Shown here in pieces: positions 24,796-32,676 of a DNA stretch of 64,000 nucleotides; within the stretch, counting starts at the first letter, position 1; every line of letters starts with the position of its first letter. The stretch covers positions 248,001-312,000 of the forward strand of contig JAXGLD010000003.1 of NCBI GenBank assembly GCA_040769385.1, read 5' to 3'. The position numbers and the translations under genes were made by a program. Below the pieces are notes generated by a model. The model saw only the letters and a program-made list of their open reading frames with translations, did no database searches and had not been told where the DNA came from. This DNA comes from PHAA01 sp022706565 (GTDB taxonomy: Bacteria; Bacillota; Syntrophomonadia; Syntrophomonadales; Syntrophomonadaceae).

Positions 24796-25522
24796 CCTGC
24801 TCAGCGCAGCTTCCATATTGGCTCTACTGCTGGTATGGAAGCTGCTGGCGGTTTATTGGAACCAGGAATTGATCATGCCCTCACCGGAAACCACCTTGGT
24901 GACAATGTGGCAGGTGATCCAGGCCGATGGCTTCTGGCAGTCGGTAGGTTATACCCTGGGTCGGGGATTGCTGGGTTTTGTGATTTCCTGCGCAGTTGGG
25001 GTTTTGGCCGGCTTTGCGGCTGGATTCAGTCCTCCGGTTATGTGGCTGCTGCAGCCCTGGGTAACGGTTATCCGGACTATTCCCGTCATGTCGGTTATCA
25101 TCTTGGCCATTATCTGGTTTAGAACCGATATTGTGCCGATCTTCGTCACTTTCCTGATGATATTTCCCATCATATACAGCAATGTTTTGTCCGGTATTAA
25201 GAATATAGACAATCGGCTTTTGGAGATGGCCCATATTTACAGGGTTAGACCCCGGCGTATTATGACCGAACTATATTTCCCAGCCATACTGCCTTATTTG
25301 ATGGCCGGAGCCTCCAACGCCATGGGCATCACCTGGAAGGTGATAATCGCAGCGGAAATCCTAAGCCAGCCCCGGTTCGCTATCGGCACCAACCTGATGG
25401 TAGCCAAGATCGACCTGGAGACAGCCCGGGTGTTCGCCTGGACGGCAGTAGCCATCGCCATCAGTTTTGTCCTGGAATACGGCCTCAATACCCTGGAGAA
25501 TAGACTGAAAAAATGGGGTTAA
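24770..25522 (+). CDS. ABC transporter permease (SsuC/TauC-like)
   Basis: A 250-residue inner-membrane permease with about six helices. The cytoplasmic EAA loop, which contacts the ATPase, is visible as LLEMAHIYRVRPRRIMTELYFP near residue 145. The protein belongs to the BPD-transport permease group paired with SsuA/TauA-like binding proteins. Start ATG has AGGAGGG upstream, inside the end of the preceding gene. The ATPase gene follows after four bases, so all three are one operon. Confidence 0.9.
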   Translation: MRNSTIRNSLLSAASILALLLVWKLLAVYWNQELIMPSPETTLVTMWQVIQADGFWQSVGYTLGRGLLGFVISCAVGVLAGFAAGFSPPVMWLLQPWVTVIRTIPVMSVIILAIIWFRTDIVPIFVTFLMIFPIIYSNVLSGIKNIDNRLLEMAHIYRVRPRRIMTELYFPAILPYLMAGASNAMGITWKVIIAAEILSQPRFAIGTNLMVAKIDLETARVFAWTAVAIAISFVLEYGLNTLENRLKKWG

Positions 25523-25526
25523 GCAG

Positions 25527-26240
25527 ATGACCTTCAGTTTACGGGATATCGATGTAACCTTCGATGATCTACCTGTATTAAAGAATCTAACCATGGAAAT
25601 GGATGAGCACCAACTGATTTGTATCCTGGGTCCGTCCGGGGCGGGCAAGACCACCTTGCTCAACCTGATGTCCGGATCGTTGCAGCCGGATCGAGGGCAA
25701 ATCCAGGGTTTCGAGGGCAAGAGTATCAGCTATCTGTTTCAGGAAACCAGATTGTTGCGGTGGAAGACGGTTGAAGGCAACATCGATTTTGTCCTCAAGG
25801 ACCATCTCAGTAAAATGGAGCGGGTTGAGATCATCAACCGCTATATTGAAATGGTGGGGCTAAGTGAATTCAGACGCTACTACCCGGACCAATTGAGCGG
25901 GGGGATGAAGCAGAGGGTAGCCATCGCCCGGGCATTCGCCTTTCCATCCGATATACTGCTCATGGATGAACCCTTCAAGGGATTGGATCTGCAGCTGAAG
26001 AGTGCCCTTATGCAGGCCTTTATCGACGTGTGGTTGACTGATAAACGCAGTGTCTTCTTCATAACCCATGACTTGGATGAGGCCGTGCTGTTGGGAGAGA
26101 AGATATATGTTTTCACCCCCAGCCCCGGTAGGGTCAAGGGTGTGATCACCAATTCCATTCCCCACAAAGAAAGAAATCTCAACTCCGACTCGCTCCGATC
26201 TATAGAGGACCGCCTGATCGAGCTGATTACTGCTCCATAA
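25527..26240 (+). CDS. ABC transporter ATPase (SsuB/TauB-like)
   Basis: A 237-residue nucleotide-binding subunit. Walker A GPSGAGKTT near residue 35, Q-loop YLFQETRLLRWKT, signature LSGGMKQRVAIARA, Walker B ILLMDEPFKGLD and the switch ITHDLDEA are all intact. It powers the transporter formed with the two preceding genes. The short spacing suggests translational coupling. It converges on the EamA gene, 15 bases away. Confidence 0.93.
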   Translation: MTFSLRDIDVTFDDLPVLKNLTMEMDEHQLICILGPSGAGKTTLLNLMSGSLQPDRGQIQGFEGKSISYLFQETRLLRWKTVEGNIDFVLKDHLSKMERVEIINRYIEMVGLSEFRRYYPDQLSGGMKQRVAIARAFAFPSDILLMDEPFKGLDLQLKSALMQAFIDVWLTDKRSVFFITHDLDEAVLLGEKIYVFTPSPGRVKGVITNSIPHKERNLNSDSLRSIEDRLIELITAP

Positions 26241-26255
26241 ATCACCCCCAACCGG

Positions 26256-27170
26256 TTACAGATGTTCCTGTTTGACACCTTCGGGCTCCAACTGGGCCTG
26301 GTCCTTTGGCCGGATGGCCAGGAACATGCTCGCCAGCACCATCCCGGAGCCGATAATTTCCTTGAGCGTGAGTGTTTCGCCCAGGATCAGGTATGCCAGA
26401 ATAAGACAAAATACCGGTTCTGCAGTGCTGATGAGAGTGGCGCGGGTGGCACCGATCTGCTGGAGCCCTTTCAAAAAGAAGAGTACTGCCATCAGGGTAT
26501 TGAAGCAGGCCATTGAGGTCGTTACCAGCAGTTGGCGCCAGGTAAGGTGGAATACGACGCCGGCCTCCTGAGGGTATACCGGACCAACAATGAATATTGC
26601 CACCAGAGCAATGGTAGCGGTTATAGACAACGGTTTACCGTTGGCAACTGTCTTTTGTCCTGCCAGACCGTAAAACGCGTAGCACAAGCAGGCCAGTAGG
26701 GCATAGACGATGCCGATCCCAGATGCCGGGGAGGAAGAGCCATTGTGCAATCCGGACAGCAAAAAGACGCCGGTCAAAGCCAGTGCCAAACCAGCCAACA
26801 CCTGCGGAGCCAATGATTCCTTGTATATAACCGTGCCCATTATTGCCACCAGGGCTGGGTGGGCGAAGAAAATCACCGTAGCCAATCCGGCTGACAGGTA
26901 CTCCAGGGCAAAAAAATATAACAGGCCGCCCGCCGTCAATAAGACCCCCTGGGCAATAACAAGAGGCGTGACAGTAAGCAGCGGTTCCCTCTTGATGCCA
27001 ACCAACAATACTACCAAAAGCAGAAAAGAAAACAGATAACGGAGAAAGAGGGTGCTTTCCGGACTCAGGCCTTCCGCATAGGCCATTTTTACCAGCACGG
27101 GCAGGGTCGCATACATCAGAGCCGAGAATAAAATAAAGAGCGAGCCTTTTAGTTCTTTTGAGGGGGTCAT
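26256..27170 (-). CDS. EamA-family (DMT) transporter
   Basis: A 304-residue membrane protein with ten predicted helices arranged as two five-helix EamA repeats (first helix FILFSALMYATLPVLVKMA; second repeat from GIVYALLACLCYAFYGLAG). Members export amino acids or small metabolites. The conserved EPVFCLILAYLILGETL segment of repeat two supports the family call. Specificity cannot be predicted. Start has AAAGGTG upstream. It stands alone. Confidence 0.88.
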   Translation of the reverse strand: MTPSKELKGSLFILFSALMYATLPVLVKMAYAEGLSPESTLFLRYLFSFLLLVVLLVGIKREPLLTVTPLVIAQGVLLTAGGLLYFFALEYLSAGLATVIFFAHPALVAIMGTVIYKESLAPQVLAGLALALTGVFLLSGLHNGSSSPASGIGIVYALLACLCYAFYGLAGQKTVANGKPLSITATIALVAIFIVGPVYPQEAGVVFHLTWRQLLVTTSMACFNTLMAVLFFLKGLQQIGATRATLISTAEPVFCLILAYLILGETLTLKEIIGSGMVLASMFLAIRPKDQAQLEPEGVKQEHL

Positions 27171-27253
27171 ATGTCTTTCACCTTTCAGGGCTAATCATTC
27201 ACCATAGTATATAGCTAAAACCAGCTTTTGGGTAAGGATCAGGAGGGTAAAAA

Positions 27254-27571
27254 ATGAGCAGGACATTGCTGCTGGAGCAAATTCGTGCTATATTGTATAA
27301 TCTGCAGTATGCTTTGATAAGGATCCGCTTGAAGGAGTATGTTGCAGCGATCACCGGGACACGGCAGCCAGCTGGAACTAAAATCAACTGTTTTTTCCGG
27401 TGGGGTTCACATATAATCTTATTAACAAACGTAATATTAATTGTGGCAAAAGCTCGACTTTGGCATAAAGTCCGAGCTGAAGGATGCGGAGGTGACGTTT
27501 ATGAAAAACAGATGGGGCAAAGGAGAACCAGTGAACCTGTCCGACCTTCTGAGGATTACGCCGGTTGCTGA
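27254..27571 (+). CDS. Questionable ORF with a strong ribosome binding site
   Basis: A 105-codon frame beginning with ATG seven bases behind AGGAGGG. The first fifty residues (MSRTLLLEQIRAILYNLQYA and onward) are plausible helical protein, but the second half turns low quality and overlaps the well-initiated gene at 27501 in another frame. It may be a small real gene with a decayed end or only a chance frame. I see no family similarity. Confidence 0.25.
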   Translation: MSRTLLLEQIRAILYNLQYALIRIRLKEYVAAITGTRQPAGTKINCFFRWGSHIILLTNVILIVAKARLWHKVRAEGCGGDVYEKQMGQRRTSEPVRPSEDYAGC

Positions 27572-27893
27572 TGAGATAATGCATCTCAGCGAAGAGTTAG
27601 GTATGAGCCTGACCGATGTAATGTGGATAGTGTCCCAGATTATAGAGAATAACGATGAAATAGACAGGGAACACGATTCCGAGAATGTGCAGGGGTTATC
27701 TGAACAAGAATGGGATAATATAGATCTAGAGAGCGTTGAAGATGAGATCGACCGGTCCATGTATATGGTCAATGTAAAAATAAACGGTCCGGGCAGGTTC
27801 CCGGAGATCGGTTTTAAGGCAGGCGTCAATGATACCGAGGACATGAACTACTTTTTTGATATGATCCTGGAGATGATGGAGAAACTGGACTAG
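27501..27893 (+). CDS. Hypothetical acidic protein
   Basis: A 130-residue, strongly acidic soluble protein that starts MKNRWGKGEPVNLSDLL. A helical N-terminal half (VADEIMHLSEELGMSLTDVMWIV) is followed by an Asp/Glu-rich linker and a C-terminal part with alternating beta-like residues (MYMVNVKINGPGRF). I recognise no domain. The ATG is preceded by GGAGGTGA, a strong site; the frame is open 20 codons further up without one. A strong terminator follows, so it is a monocistronic unit. Confidence 0.6.
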   Translation: MKNRWGKGEPVNLSDLLRITPVADEIMHLSEELGMSLTDVMWIVSQIIENNDEIDREHDSENVQGLSEQEWDNIDLESVEDEIDRSMYMVNVKINGPGRFPEIGFKAGVNDTEDMNYFFDMILEMMEKLD

Positions 27894-27902
27894 ACAGGTT
27901 GG

Positions 27903-27935
27903 AGGCCCGGGACAATACCCGGGCCTTCTTTTATT
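27903..27935 (+). terminator. Intrinsic terminator after the acidic protein gene
   Basis: AGGCCCGGG pairs with CCCGGGCCT around ACAATA, then TCTTTTATT. Confidence 0.85.
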
Positions 27936-28019
27936 ATCTTCTATAAATGGTTGCAGATTTTGATGGAAAGTTAAGAATAAATAGGGATGGCGTCACGTCC
28001 TGGCAACGTCCTTATGGAT

Positions 28020-28050
28020 ACCGGTTTTAATGCCGGTTTTTTTGTTTTTT
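28020..28050 (+). terminator. Short hairpin with long T tract, purpose unclear
   Basis: ACCGG pairs with CCGGT and is followed by T7 G T7. No gene precedes it directly; the 389 bases between 27894 and 28282 are AT-rich and otherwise hold only the terminator at 27903. A short untranslated RNA ending here is possible (see findings). I found no match to a riboswitch consensus I know. Confidence 0.45.
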
Positions 28051-28282
28051 TGATAATGCAGTGAATAATCACCAAAACCACATCTAATTAATATATTAAT
28101 TGTTAGAAATCAAGGGAAATCAATGCCTGCAACCCCTGGGAATATATGGACATTATTGAAGCTATAGGATTATAATAATATTCAAACTTGGAAAGCGCCA
28201 AACTATGAATATGGTTCTAAGGGTAAAGTAGGCGCATAGAATATATTCAGGGGTAAAAACAGACGAGGAAGGGGGGATCGAT

Positions 28283-28378
28283 ATGGATTATAAGCTGATC
28301 GATGAGATCCTGCGCGAAATCGGGCTGGAACGAATCGAAGACGAAGAGTCGGATCAACAACAAAAAGGAGCCATTTAA
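28283..28378 (+). CDS. Small acidic ORF of 31 residues
   Basis: ATG stands behind GGAAGGGGGG at good distance. The peptide begins MDYKLIDEILREIGLERIED, an amphipathic helix rich in Glu and Asp, and ends in QQQKGAI. The stop codon lies in the 5' arm region of a strong terminator, as in real short operons. No family is recognised. The AT-rich upstream 230 bases contain TATAATAAT (about 28171) but no clear promoter. It sits directly before the two spore-type deacetylase genes, which are on the other strand. Confidence 0.5.
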   Translation: MDYKLIDEILREIGLERIEDEESDQQQKGAI

Positions 28379-28405
28379 GGTGCCCCCTTTAATGGCTCCT
28401 TAATT
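28365..28405. terminator. Terminator overlapping the small ORF stop, convergent with pdaB
   Basis: AAGGAGCCATT pairs with AATGGCTCCTT around a 15-base loop. It contains the stop codon of the 31-residue ORF and lies six bases beyond the end of the minus-strand deacetylase gene, so it may serve both. T tracts are short. Confidence 0.6.
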
Positions 28406-28410
28406 CTTGC

Positions 28411-29136
28411 CTATTGGGAATTCATTTGCAGTAATTCGGAAACGGTTACGAATTCGTATCCCTGGTCTTTAAGATTCTTGATCACCAAAGGCAAGGCCTC
28501 AGTAGTCTGTTTACAGGTATCACTGGCGTGCATGAGGATAATAGCCCCTGGGTGCACCTTTTTACTTACTCTTTCGACTATGCTGTTGACCCCCGGATTC
28601 ATCCAGTCCAGAGAGTCCACACTCCACTGGATTACTTCGTAGTTGATTTCATGTGCGGCCTCTATCACCTGGTCATTATAATCGCCGTTAGGGGTGCGGA
28701 TGAGGTTAGCGTCAACCTCCGTTATTTCCTTGATATTACTATGGGCCTTCATGATTTCTTCCTTGATTTCTGCTTTGCTGAGGGTGCTGAGATTGATGTG
28801 CCGGTATCCGTGACTGCTTATTTCATGGCCGTCCTGCTTTATCCGTTGCGGCACCTCCGGATATTGCTTGACCCAGGGCCCGGACAAAAAGAAGGTGGAC
28901 CTTATCTGATTCTGCTTGAGTATCTCGACAACCGGCATAGGGGTGTTATTACCCCAGCTTATGTCGAAGGTGAGCGCCACCACTTTTTTATCAGTTTTCA
29001 CTTCGTAAATCGGCTTAAGCTTGTGATTGGCCTGCACGTACATCACTCCAGTGGTTAGGAGTACGACCGATATCAAGGCGACCAGTACAATTTTGGCGCG
29101 AGGGGTCAATGCATAGAATCCAAACATCTTGGGCAT
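28411..29136 (-). CDS. pdaB: PdaB-like polysaccharide deacetylase (sporulation type)
   Basis: A 241-residue protein with a cytoplasmic N-terminus and a single membrane anchor (IVLVALISVVLLTTGVMYV), then a NodB-type domain outside. KKVVALTFDISWGNNTPM is the variant found in PdaB, where the usual DDGP is replaced by DISWG; SHGYRHINLS supplies metal-binding histidines, and RTPNGDYND the next motif. PdaB is needed to maintain B. subtilis spores. Because the first metal Asp is retained but the second is not, its catalytic state is uncertain. GAGGAGG is 12 bases from the ATG. Another deacetylase is just upstream. Confidence 0.85.
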   Translation of the reverse strand: MPKMFGFYALTPRAKIVLVALISVVLLTTGVMYVQANHKLKPIYEVKTDKKVVALTFDISWGNNTPMPVVEILKQNQIRSTFFLSGPWVKQYPEVPQRIKQDGHEISSHGYRHINLSTLSKAEIKEEIMKAHSNIKEITEVDANLIRTPNGDYNDQVIEAAHEINYEVIQWSVDSLDWMNPGVNSIVERVSKKVHPGAIILMHASDTCKQTTEALPLVIKNLKDQGYEFVTVSELLQMNSQ

Positions 29137-29192
29137 AGCGATAATCTACCTCCTCAGATTCTTCATTTTGATACCTATTGAGCTCAACCGCA

Positions 29193-29939
29193 TTATTTCC
29201 GTTCGTCCAACTGTATTAGTTCGCTCATTGTTACAAACCGATAACCGTCCGCGATTAATTGGGTGAGCAGAAGATCCACTGCTCTGGCGGTTTCCAGGGA
29301 GTTATCAGCCCCATCATGCAAGATTATTATTTGCCCGGGCGCGATGTTGGAGACTACATGTTGGGCGATTGCTTCGCCCTTTTTCCCCACCCGCCAATCT
29401 TTGGGATCCTGCAGCCAGGTCCAATAAGCGACTGTCATTGGGTATTCGTTCACGTATTTCACCAATCTGTCAGATAGATAACCACCCGGAGGCCGGAATA
29501 GTGTAGGGGTTCGGCAGGTGGCCAAGGTGATTATGGCGTTGGTTCTTTCAATCTCGCTTTGAAATATGGCAATATCGTTCTTTTTGAATTGCAGGTAGTT
29601 GTGACTGTAACTATGATTGCCCAACTCGTGACCTTGGGCGGCCATTAGTTGCAGGAGTTGGGGTGATTTTTCGGCCCGATGGCCGACTACAAAAAAGGTG
29701 GCGTGAACATTATGCCGAGCCAGGCTGTCCAACACCGCCGGGGTTGTCTCAGGATCAGGACCGTCATCAAAGGTAAGCGCTGCCACCTTCTGACTGGTTT
29801 TAATCAAGGTGACGACCTTTTTTTCATTCTTCCACTGGTTCATATGGGGGTGATAAGCTAAATTGTAGGAGCCCAGGCCGAGCAGAAAAATCCCGGCAAA
29901 TATCGCCCCCAGTGTTCGCTTTTTAAGGTTAATTATCAT
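29193..29939 (-). CDS. Polysaccharide deacetylase with canonical NodB motifs
   Basis: A 248-residue membrane-anchored protein (helix near residues 10-28). All five NodB motifs are present: TFDDGPDPETTP with the catalytic base, HSYSH for metal binding, RPPGGYLS, the W-containing WTWLQDPKDW, and ILHDG. It likely removes N-acetyl groups from peptidoglycan or a related polymer at the cell surface. It lies 56 bases upstream of the PdaB-like gene, and the pair is probably one operon. The ribosome binding site is weak (AGGG). Confidence 0.9.
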   Translation of the reverse strand: MIINLKKRTLGAIFAGIFLLGLGSYNLAYHPHMNQWKNEKKVVTLIKTSQKVAALTFDDGPDPETTPAVLDSLARHNVHATFFVVGHRAEKSPQLLQLMAAQGHELGNHSYSHNYLQFKKNDIAIFQSEIERTNAIITLATCRTPTLFRPPGGYLSDRLVKYVNEYPMTVAYWTWLQDPKDWRVGKKGEAIAQHVVSNIAPGQIIILHDGADNSLETARAVDLLLTQLIADGYRFVTMSELIQLDERK

Positions 29940-30077
29940 GGTTTACCCTATAATGACAGACAGTGCGGATTTTATCCGCAGAAATGGTATGCAGTCGCGC
30001 TTGGTCTCTTTTACAAATGTATTGATGTATTAGGATAAATATGCTCGCATCGGGAAAGAGAAGCGGCAACTGGATAC

Positions 30078-30106
30078 TTTACTATTTGCAGAGACTGCAT
30101 TATAAT
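30078..30106 (+). promoter_or_regulatory. Promoter for tRNA-Val
   Basis: TTTACT, 17-base spacer, TATAAT; the tRNA begins 47 bases later. Confidence 0.6.
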
Positions 30107-30152
30107 ATTATTCATCGTCAAACGCTGAATCGGCTGCAATACGAAAATATTA

Positions 30153-30227
30153 GGGTCGTTAACTCAGAGGTAGAGTGCTTCCTTGACGCGGAAGAAGCCA
30201 CAAGTTCGAATCTTGTACGACCCACCA
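30153..30227 (+). tRNA. tRNA-Val (anticodon GAC)
   Basis: The acceptor GGGTCGT pairs with ACGACCC. The anticodon stem CTTCC/GGAAG encloses TTGACGC, giving GAC. The T loop is TTCGAAT and ACCA is encoded. Confidence 0.95.
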
Positions 30228-30239
30228 TAGAAACAAAGT

Positions 30240-30271
30240 AATACCGGGGTTTTGCGGCCCCGGTATTTTTA
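30240..30271 (+). terminator. Intrinsic terminator after tRNA-Val
   Basis: AATACCGGGG pairs with CCCCGGTATT around TTTTGCGG, then TTT. Confidence 0.85.
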
Positions 30272-30423
30272 CGGGCAAGTGCCGCAAGGGTAGGTGCCAC
30301 AGAATTGGCCCCCGGATTGGCAATTTGGCTAAGGCAGGGAAATACCTCCAGTACGTCAAAATGTAATTGGGGAATCATTAATTTGAAGGAAGGGGGAAAA
30401 AGCCAACCTTACAGGCAGCTGGA

Positions 30424-30708
30424 ATGGAGGACGAAGCGATAGACACCACCGAGAAAATGGATGACGCCAAGATAAGGGAAAACATAGAACATGCATTGTT
30501 AAGATTCGACAAAGCCCAGTTGATATTCAATGATATAGAGGCTGCATATCTTAAGATCCAGGACTTGGACCCCGAAGTATACCCCGAAGTAAAAGCCGAA
30601 TATCAACGCATCGAAGCCCTATTGAACATGCTCTTTGATTTTTTATCAGCTGGGAAATCGGAACTGGATAAGATAATTGAGACTGTCGCCGAAGATAAAA
30701 AAGAGTGA
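30424..30708 (+). CDS. Hypothetical coiled-coil protein
   Basis: A 94-residue, acidic, all-helical protein (heptad-like spacing through IRENIEHALLRFDKAQLIF and EYQRIEALLNMLFDFLSAG). No domain is recognised. ATG at 30424 is the first possible start after an in-frame stop at 30379, but the purine-rich stretch AAGGAAGGGGG is about 26 bases away, so initiation is unusual or the leader folds. A terminator closes the unit. Confidence 0.5.
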   Translation: MEDEAIDTTEKMDDAKIRENIEHALLRFDKAQLIFNDIEAAYLKIQDLDPEVYPEVKAEYQRIEALLNMLFDFLSAGKSELDKIIETVAEDKKE

Positions 30709-30760
30709 TGCAGGAGTGCGGGCAGGGCTAAAGAGAGAGAAGATTGCACAGCAAAAGACA

Positions 30761-30788
30761 AGCCGGGCTATATAGCCCGGTTTTGTTC
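30761..30788 (+). terminator. Intrinsic terminator after the coiled-coil gene
   Basis: A continuous palindrome CCGGGCTATATAGCCCGG followed by TTTTGTT. Confidence 0.8.
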
Positions 30789-30809
30789 GTTCTGCTGTTG
30801 GAGTATGCC

Positions 30810-31418
30810 TTAGTCGGATGTTCGAAGCTTGAATTGGCGCGGTATTATATGTGCTGAATTAGGACCGGCTGTTGATCCCCACATTACTTTACAAGGTTCC
30901 TGCTGGTCTTCATCTAAACCGCAGAAACAGGTTTTGGCAAGCGCGACTTGGGTTTGAGGTCCAATGGGAACGCCTTCATGGTCATACTGAATGGCATTCT
31001 TACTACGGGAAGGCTCGCTCCCGTCCTGAGTATAGTAGGCTTCGCAATCGGGCGGGAGATTGGTTATGAGAGCCCGGTTAAACGAGACGGCTTTGAATTT
31101 GGGGATTGGTATCGGCCTGATATTATATCTCGCCGCTACTACAGGTCCATATTCCCCAATGGATCTGTAATACTTGACCGCCTTGACAGTAGTTGAGGTT
31201 GTCAAGCAAAGATGTTCGTGATAATTGATCAGTTGCCTGGTCCGGCTCCTTCTGGGATCGCTGCCATCCAACGTATAGTAGCCGGCTGATGATACGATGG
31301 CGTGCAGGCACACTAGCTGAAATCCGCAATAGGTTCCCCCACCAGGGGTTAAGGTCAATGCGTTGGTTCCTGTTGATCCGTTGTCACAGTATCGCAGGGC
31401 AGCCTTTAAATCTAACAT
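30810..31418 (-). CDS. Protein with two chitobiase/beta-hexosaminidase C-terminal-type domains
   Basis: A 202-residue protein without a signal peptide or catalytic domain. It carries two copies of the CHB_HEX_C-type immunoglobulin-like module: AGYYTLDGSDPRRSRT then TTVKAVKYY, and EAYYTQDGSEPSRSKN then QTQVALAKT. The DGS(D/E)P motif with the preceding YYT is the family hallmark. These domains are normally C-terminal appendages of secreted enzymes, so a free-standing, signal-less double module is odd. Eight cysteines are present. ATG at 31418 follows GTGAGGTGG; GTG four codons upstream is the alternative. Confidence 0.65.
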   Translation of the reverse strand: MLDLKAALRYCDNGSTGTNALTLTPGGGTYCGFQLVCLHAIVSSAGYYTLDGSDPRRSRTRQLINYHEHLCLTTSTTVKAVKYYRSIGEYGPVVAARYNIRPIPIPKFKAVSFNRALITNLPPDCEAYYTQDGSEPSRSKNAIQYDHEGVPIGPQTQVALAKTCFCGLDEDQQEPCKVMWGSTAGPNSAHIIPRQFKLRTSD

Positions 31419-31540
31419 ACTCCACCTCACTGATCATGCCGGAATTCCCGGTTGGTAACCAACCGAAGGATCAATACGCTTCTGAGTTTGATTCTAGCAT
31501 GCCTCTTGTCTTTTCTAGACAATAAAAAAACACCGAAATT

Positions 31541-31567
31541 ATGCCATTCTCCACGTTGGAATGGCAT
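31541..31567 (-). terminator. Inverted repeat, possible terminator of the small membrane protein gene
   Basis: ATGCCATTC pairs with GAATGGCAT around nine bases. On the minus strand a run of T7 follows after ten bases, too far for a classic terminator. Confidence 0.4.
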
Positions 31568-31673
31568 TATACGGCATGTTGTGATCAATCCAATGTTGAA
31601 GTGAAGAGCAAATTGAGGAAAAACCCGTGCAGGGAATGACAAGCATTTCTTAATCCCGGCGGAGGGCGGGGTT

Positions 31674-31964
31674 CTAGGTAAAAAAGGGCTGCAGTATAAA
31701 GAAGATATTAAGAATAAATATCACCGTATTCAATGTCAAGGCCACCAGCAGTGTGGATGTCTTGAATCGATGGCCGGAATTGTAAATGTCCAGAAAACCG
31801 AGGATGCACACTCCCGCTCCGATAAGCAACAATATGTAAGAGGTCTCAACCCAATTGCCGGTGAGCCATTCGATGAAAACGCTCAGAACCCCCGAATAGC
31901 CAAGCGGTACCAGGCTGTAGATAAGGAATAGAATCAAAGCCATTACCGGATATAAAAATATCAT
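31674..31964 (-). CDS. Small membrane protein of unknown function
   Basis: A 96-residue protein made of three hydrophobic helices (FLYPVMALILFLIYSLVP, YILLLIGAGVCILGFL, STLLVALTLNTVIFILNIFF). No family is recognised. ATG at 31964 is nine bases behind GGGAGG; a TTG three codons upstream touches that site. It is flanked by the phasin-like gene and the double-module gene on the same strand, but terminators separate them. Confidence 0.6.
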   Translation of the reverse strand: MIFLYPVMALILFLIYSLVPLGYSGVLSVFIEWLTGNWVETSYILLLIGAGVCILGFLDIYNSGHRFKTSTLLVALTLNTVIFILNIFFILQPFFT

Positions 31965-32073
31965 TCTAATCAACCTCCCGTAAACAGCATCGAATTAAGC
32001 GGGCTAGACGAGAAGATATTGGAATTCTCTTGCATTATTCGGCAAAGAGGGAGGTATGTCCTGCCTGGTTTCA

Positions 32074-32107
32074 GAAAAAAAGAATGCCGGGAACCATTCC
32101 CGGCATC
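32074..32107 (-). terminator. Intrinsic terminator after the phasin-like gene
   Basis: On the minus strand ATGCCGGGAA pairs with TTCCCGGCAT around TGG and is followed by TCTTTTTTT. Confidence 0.9.
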
Positions 32108-32124
32108 AATCATTACCGGCCTGA

Positions 32125-32409
32125 CTACTTAGACGAACTACGGGACGACTGGGCATTGGTTTCGCCCATAAACACCTCCACCGCTTCCTGTAACTGTGAT
32201 TGGTGATGATAAGCACTTCTGGAGAAATCGTTGACCAGGTTGTTGAACTGCTGACGGGCCTGACGGTTCTGGTCCAGTTGGGTTCTGATGGCGTTTTCCA
32301 TCTGATCTTGGACTACGGACAGGCTGTTCACGGTGAAGCGCCACATATCCATCATCTGGTTCATCGAATTTTCGATCATGCCCATGCTGTTGAAATTGCT
32401 GCCGTTCAT
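32125..32409 (-). CDS. Small Gln/Met-rich helical protein, phasin-like
   Basis: A 94-residue, entirely helical protein rich in Gln, Asn and Met, with an amphipathic core (MDMWRFTVNSLSVVQDQMEN and onward) and a Ser-rich tail. The general pattern (MW...NSLS..QDQ, repeated Q/R residues, no cysteine) resembles short phasins that coat polyhydroxyalkanoate granules. This is inference from composition, not from a domain hit. No PHA genes are nearby. AGGGAGGATC precedes the ATG, and the strong terminator shows a discrete, possibly well-expressed unit. Confidence 0.55.
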   Translation of the reverse strand: MNGSNFNSMGMIENSMNQMMDMWRFTVNSLSVVQDQMENAIRTQLDQNRQARQQFNNLVNDFSRSAYHHQSQLQEAVEVFMGETNAQSSRSSSK

Positions 32410-32676
32410 TGTTGATCCTCCCTTAAAAATATACTCGGATTGGACACTTTCCGTTTATGTTTCCCCTTCGATGACAAAGCTATTCAATAGGGAAGAAAAA
32501 AATAGCAATTTGCGGTCTTGTGACTATTACATGGTCAGTTTGATTTGCCTGGGGGTCGCGTCTGGCTGCAAAAGCGGATATTACGCATATTCTGCAAATT
32601 TTGGATTGGAGCGGACTGAATAATGAAAAATAGCCCCACATATAATAATGTAAGCATCCAACAAGGAGGCCGTAAA

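Noticed and set aside
23794..26240. Thiamine precursor transporter assignment
   Set aside because: Binding protein is NMT1-like, but there is no TPP riboswitch and no thiamine gene nearby; left as nitrate/sulfonate/taurine-type with unknown ligand.
27960..28050. Riboswitch (c-di-GMP, fluoride or preQ1 type)
   Set aside because: The stretch with repeated CGTCC and a T-rich hairpin does not meet any of these consensus patterns, and no gene follows closely.
30041..30241. 66-codon ORF over tRNA-Val
   Set aside because: Covers the tRNA gene and its promoter; chance frame.
31427..31642. 71-codon minus-strand ORF
   Set aside because: No ribosome binding site, contains an inverted repeat, residues not protein-like.
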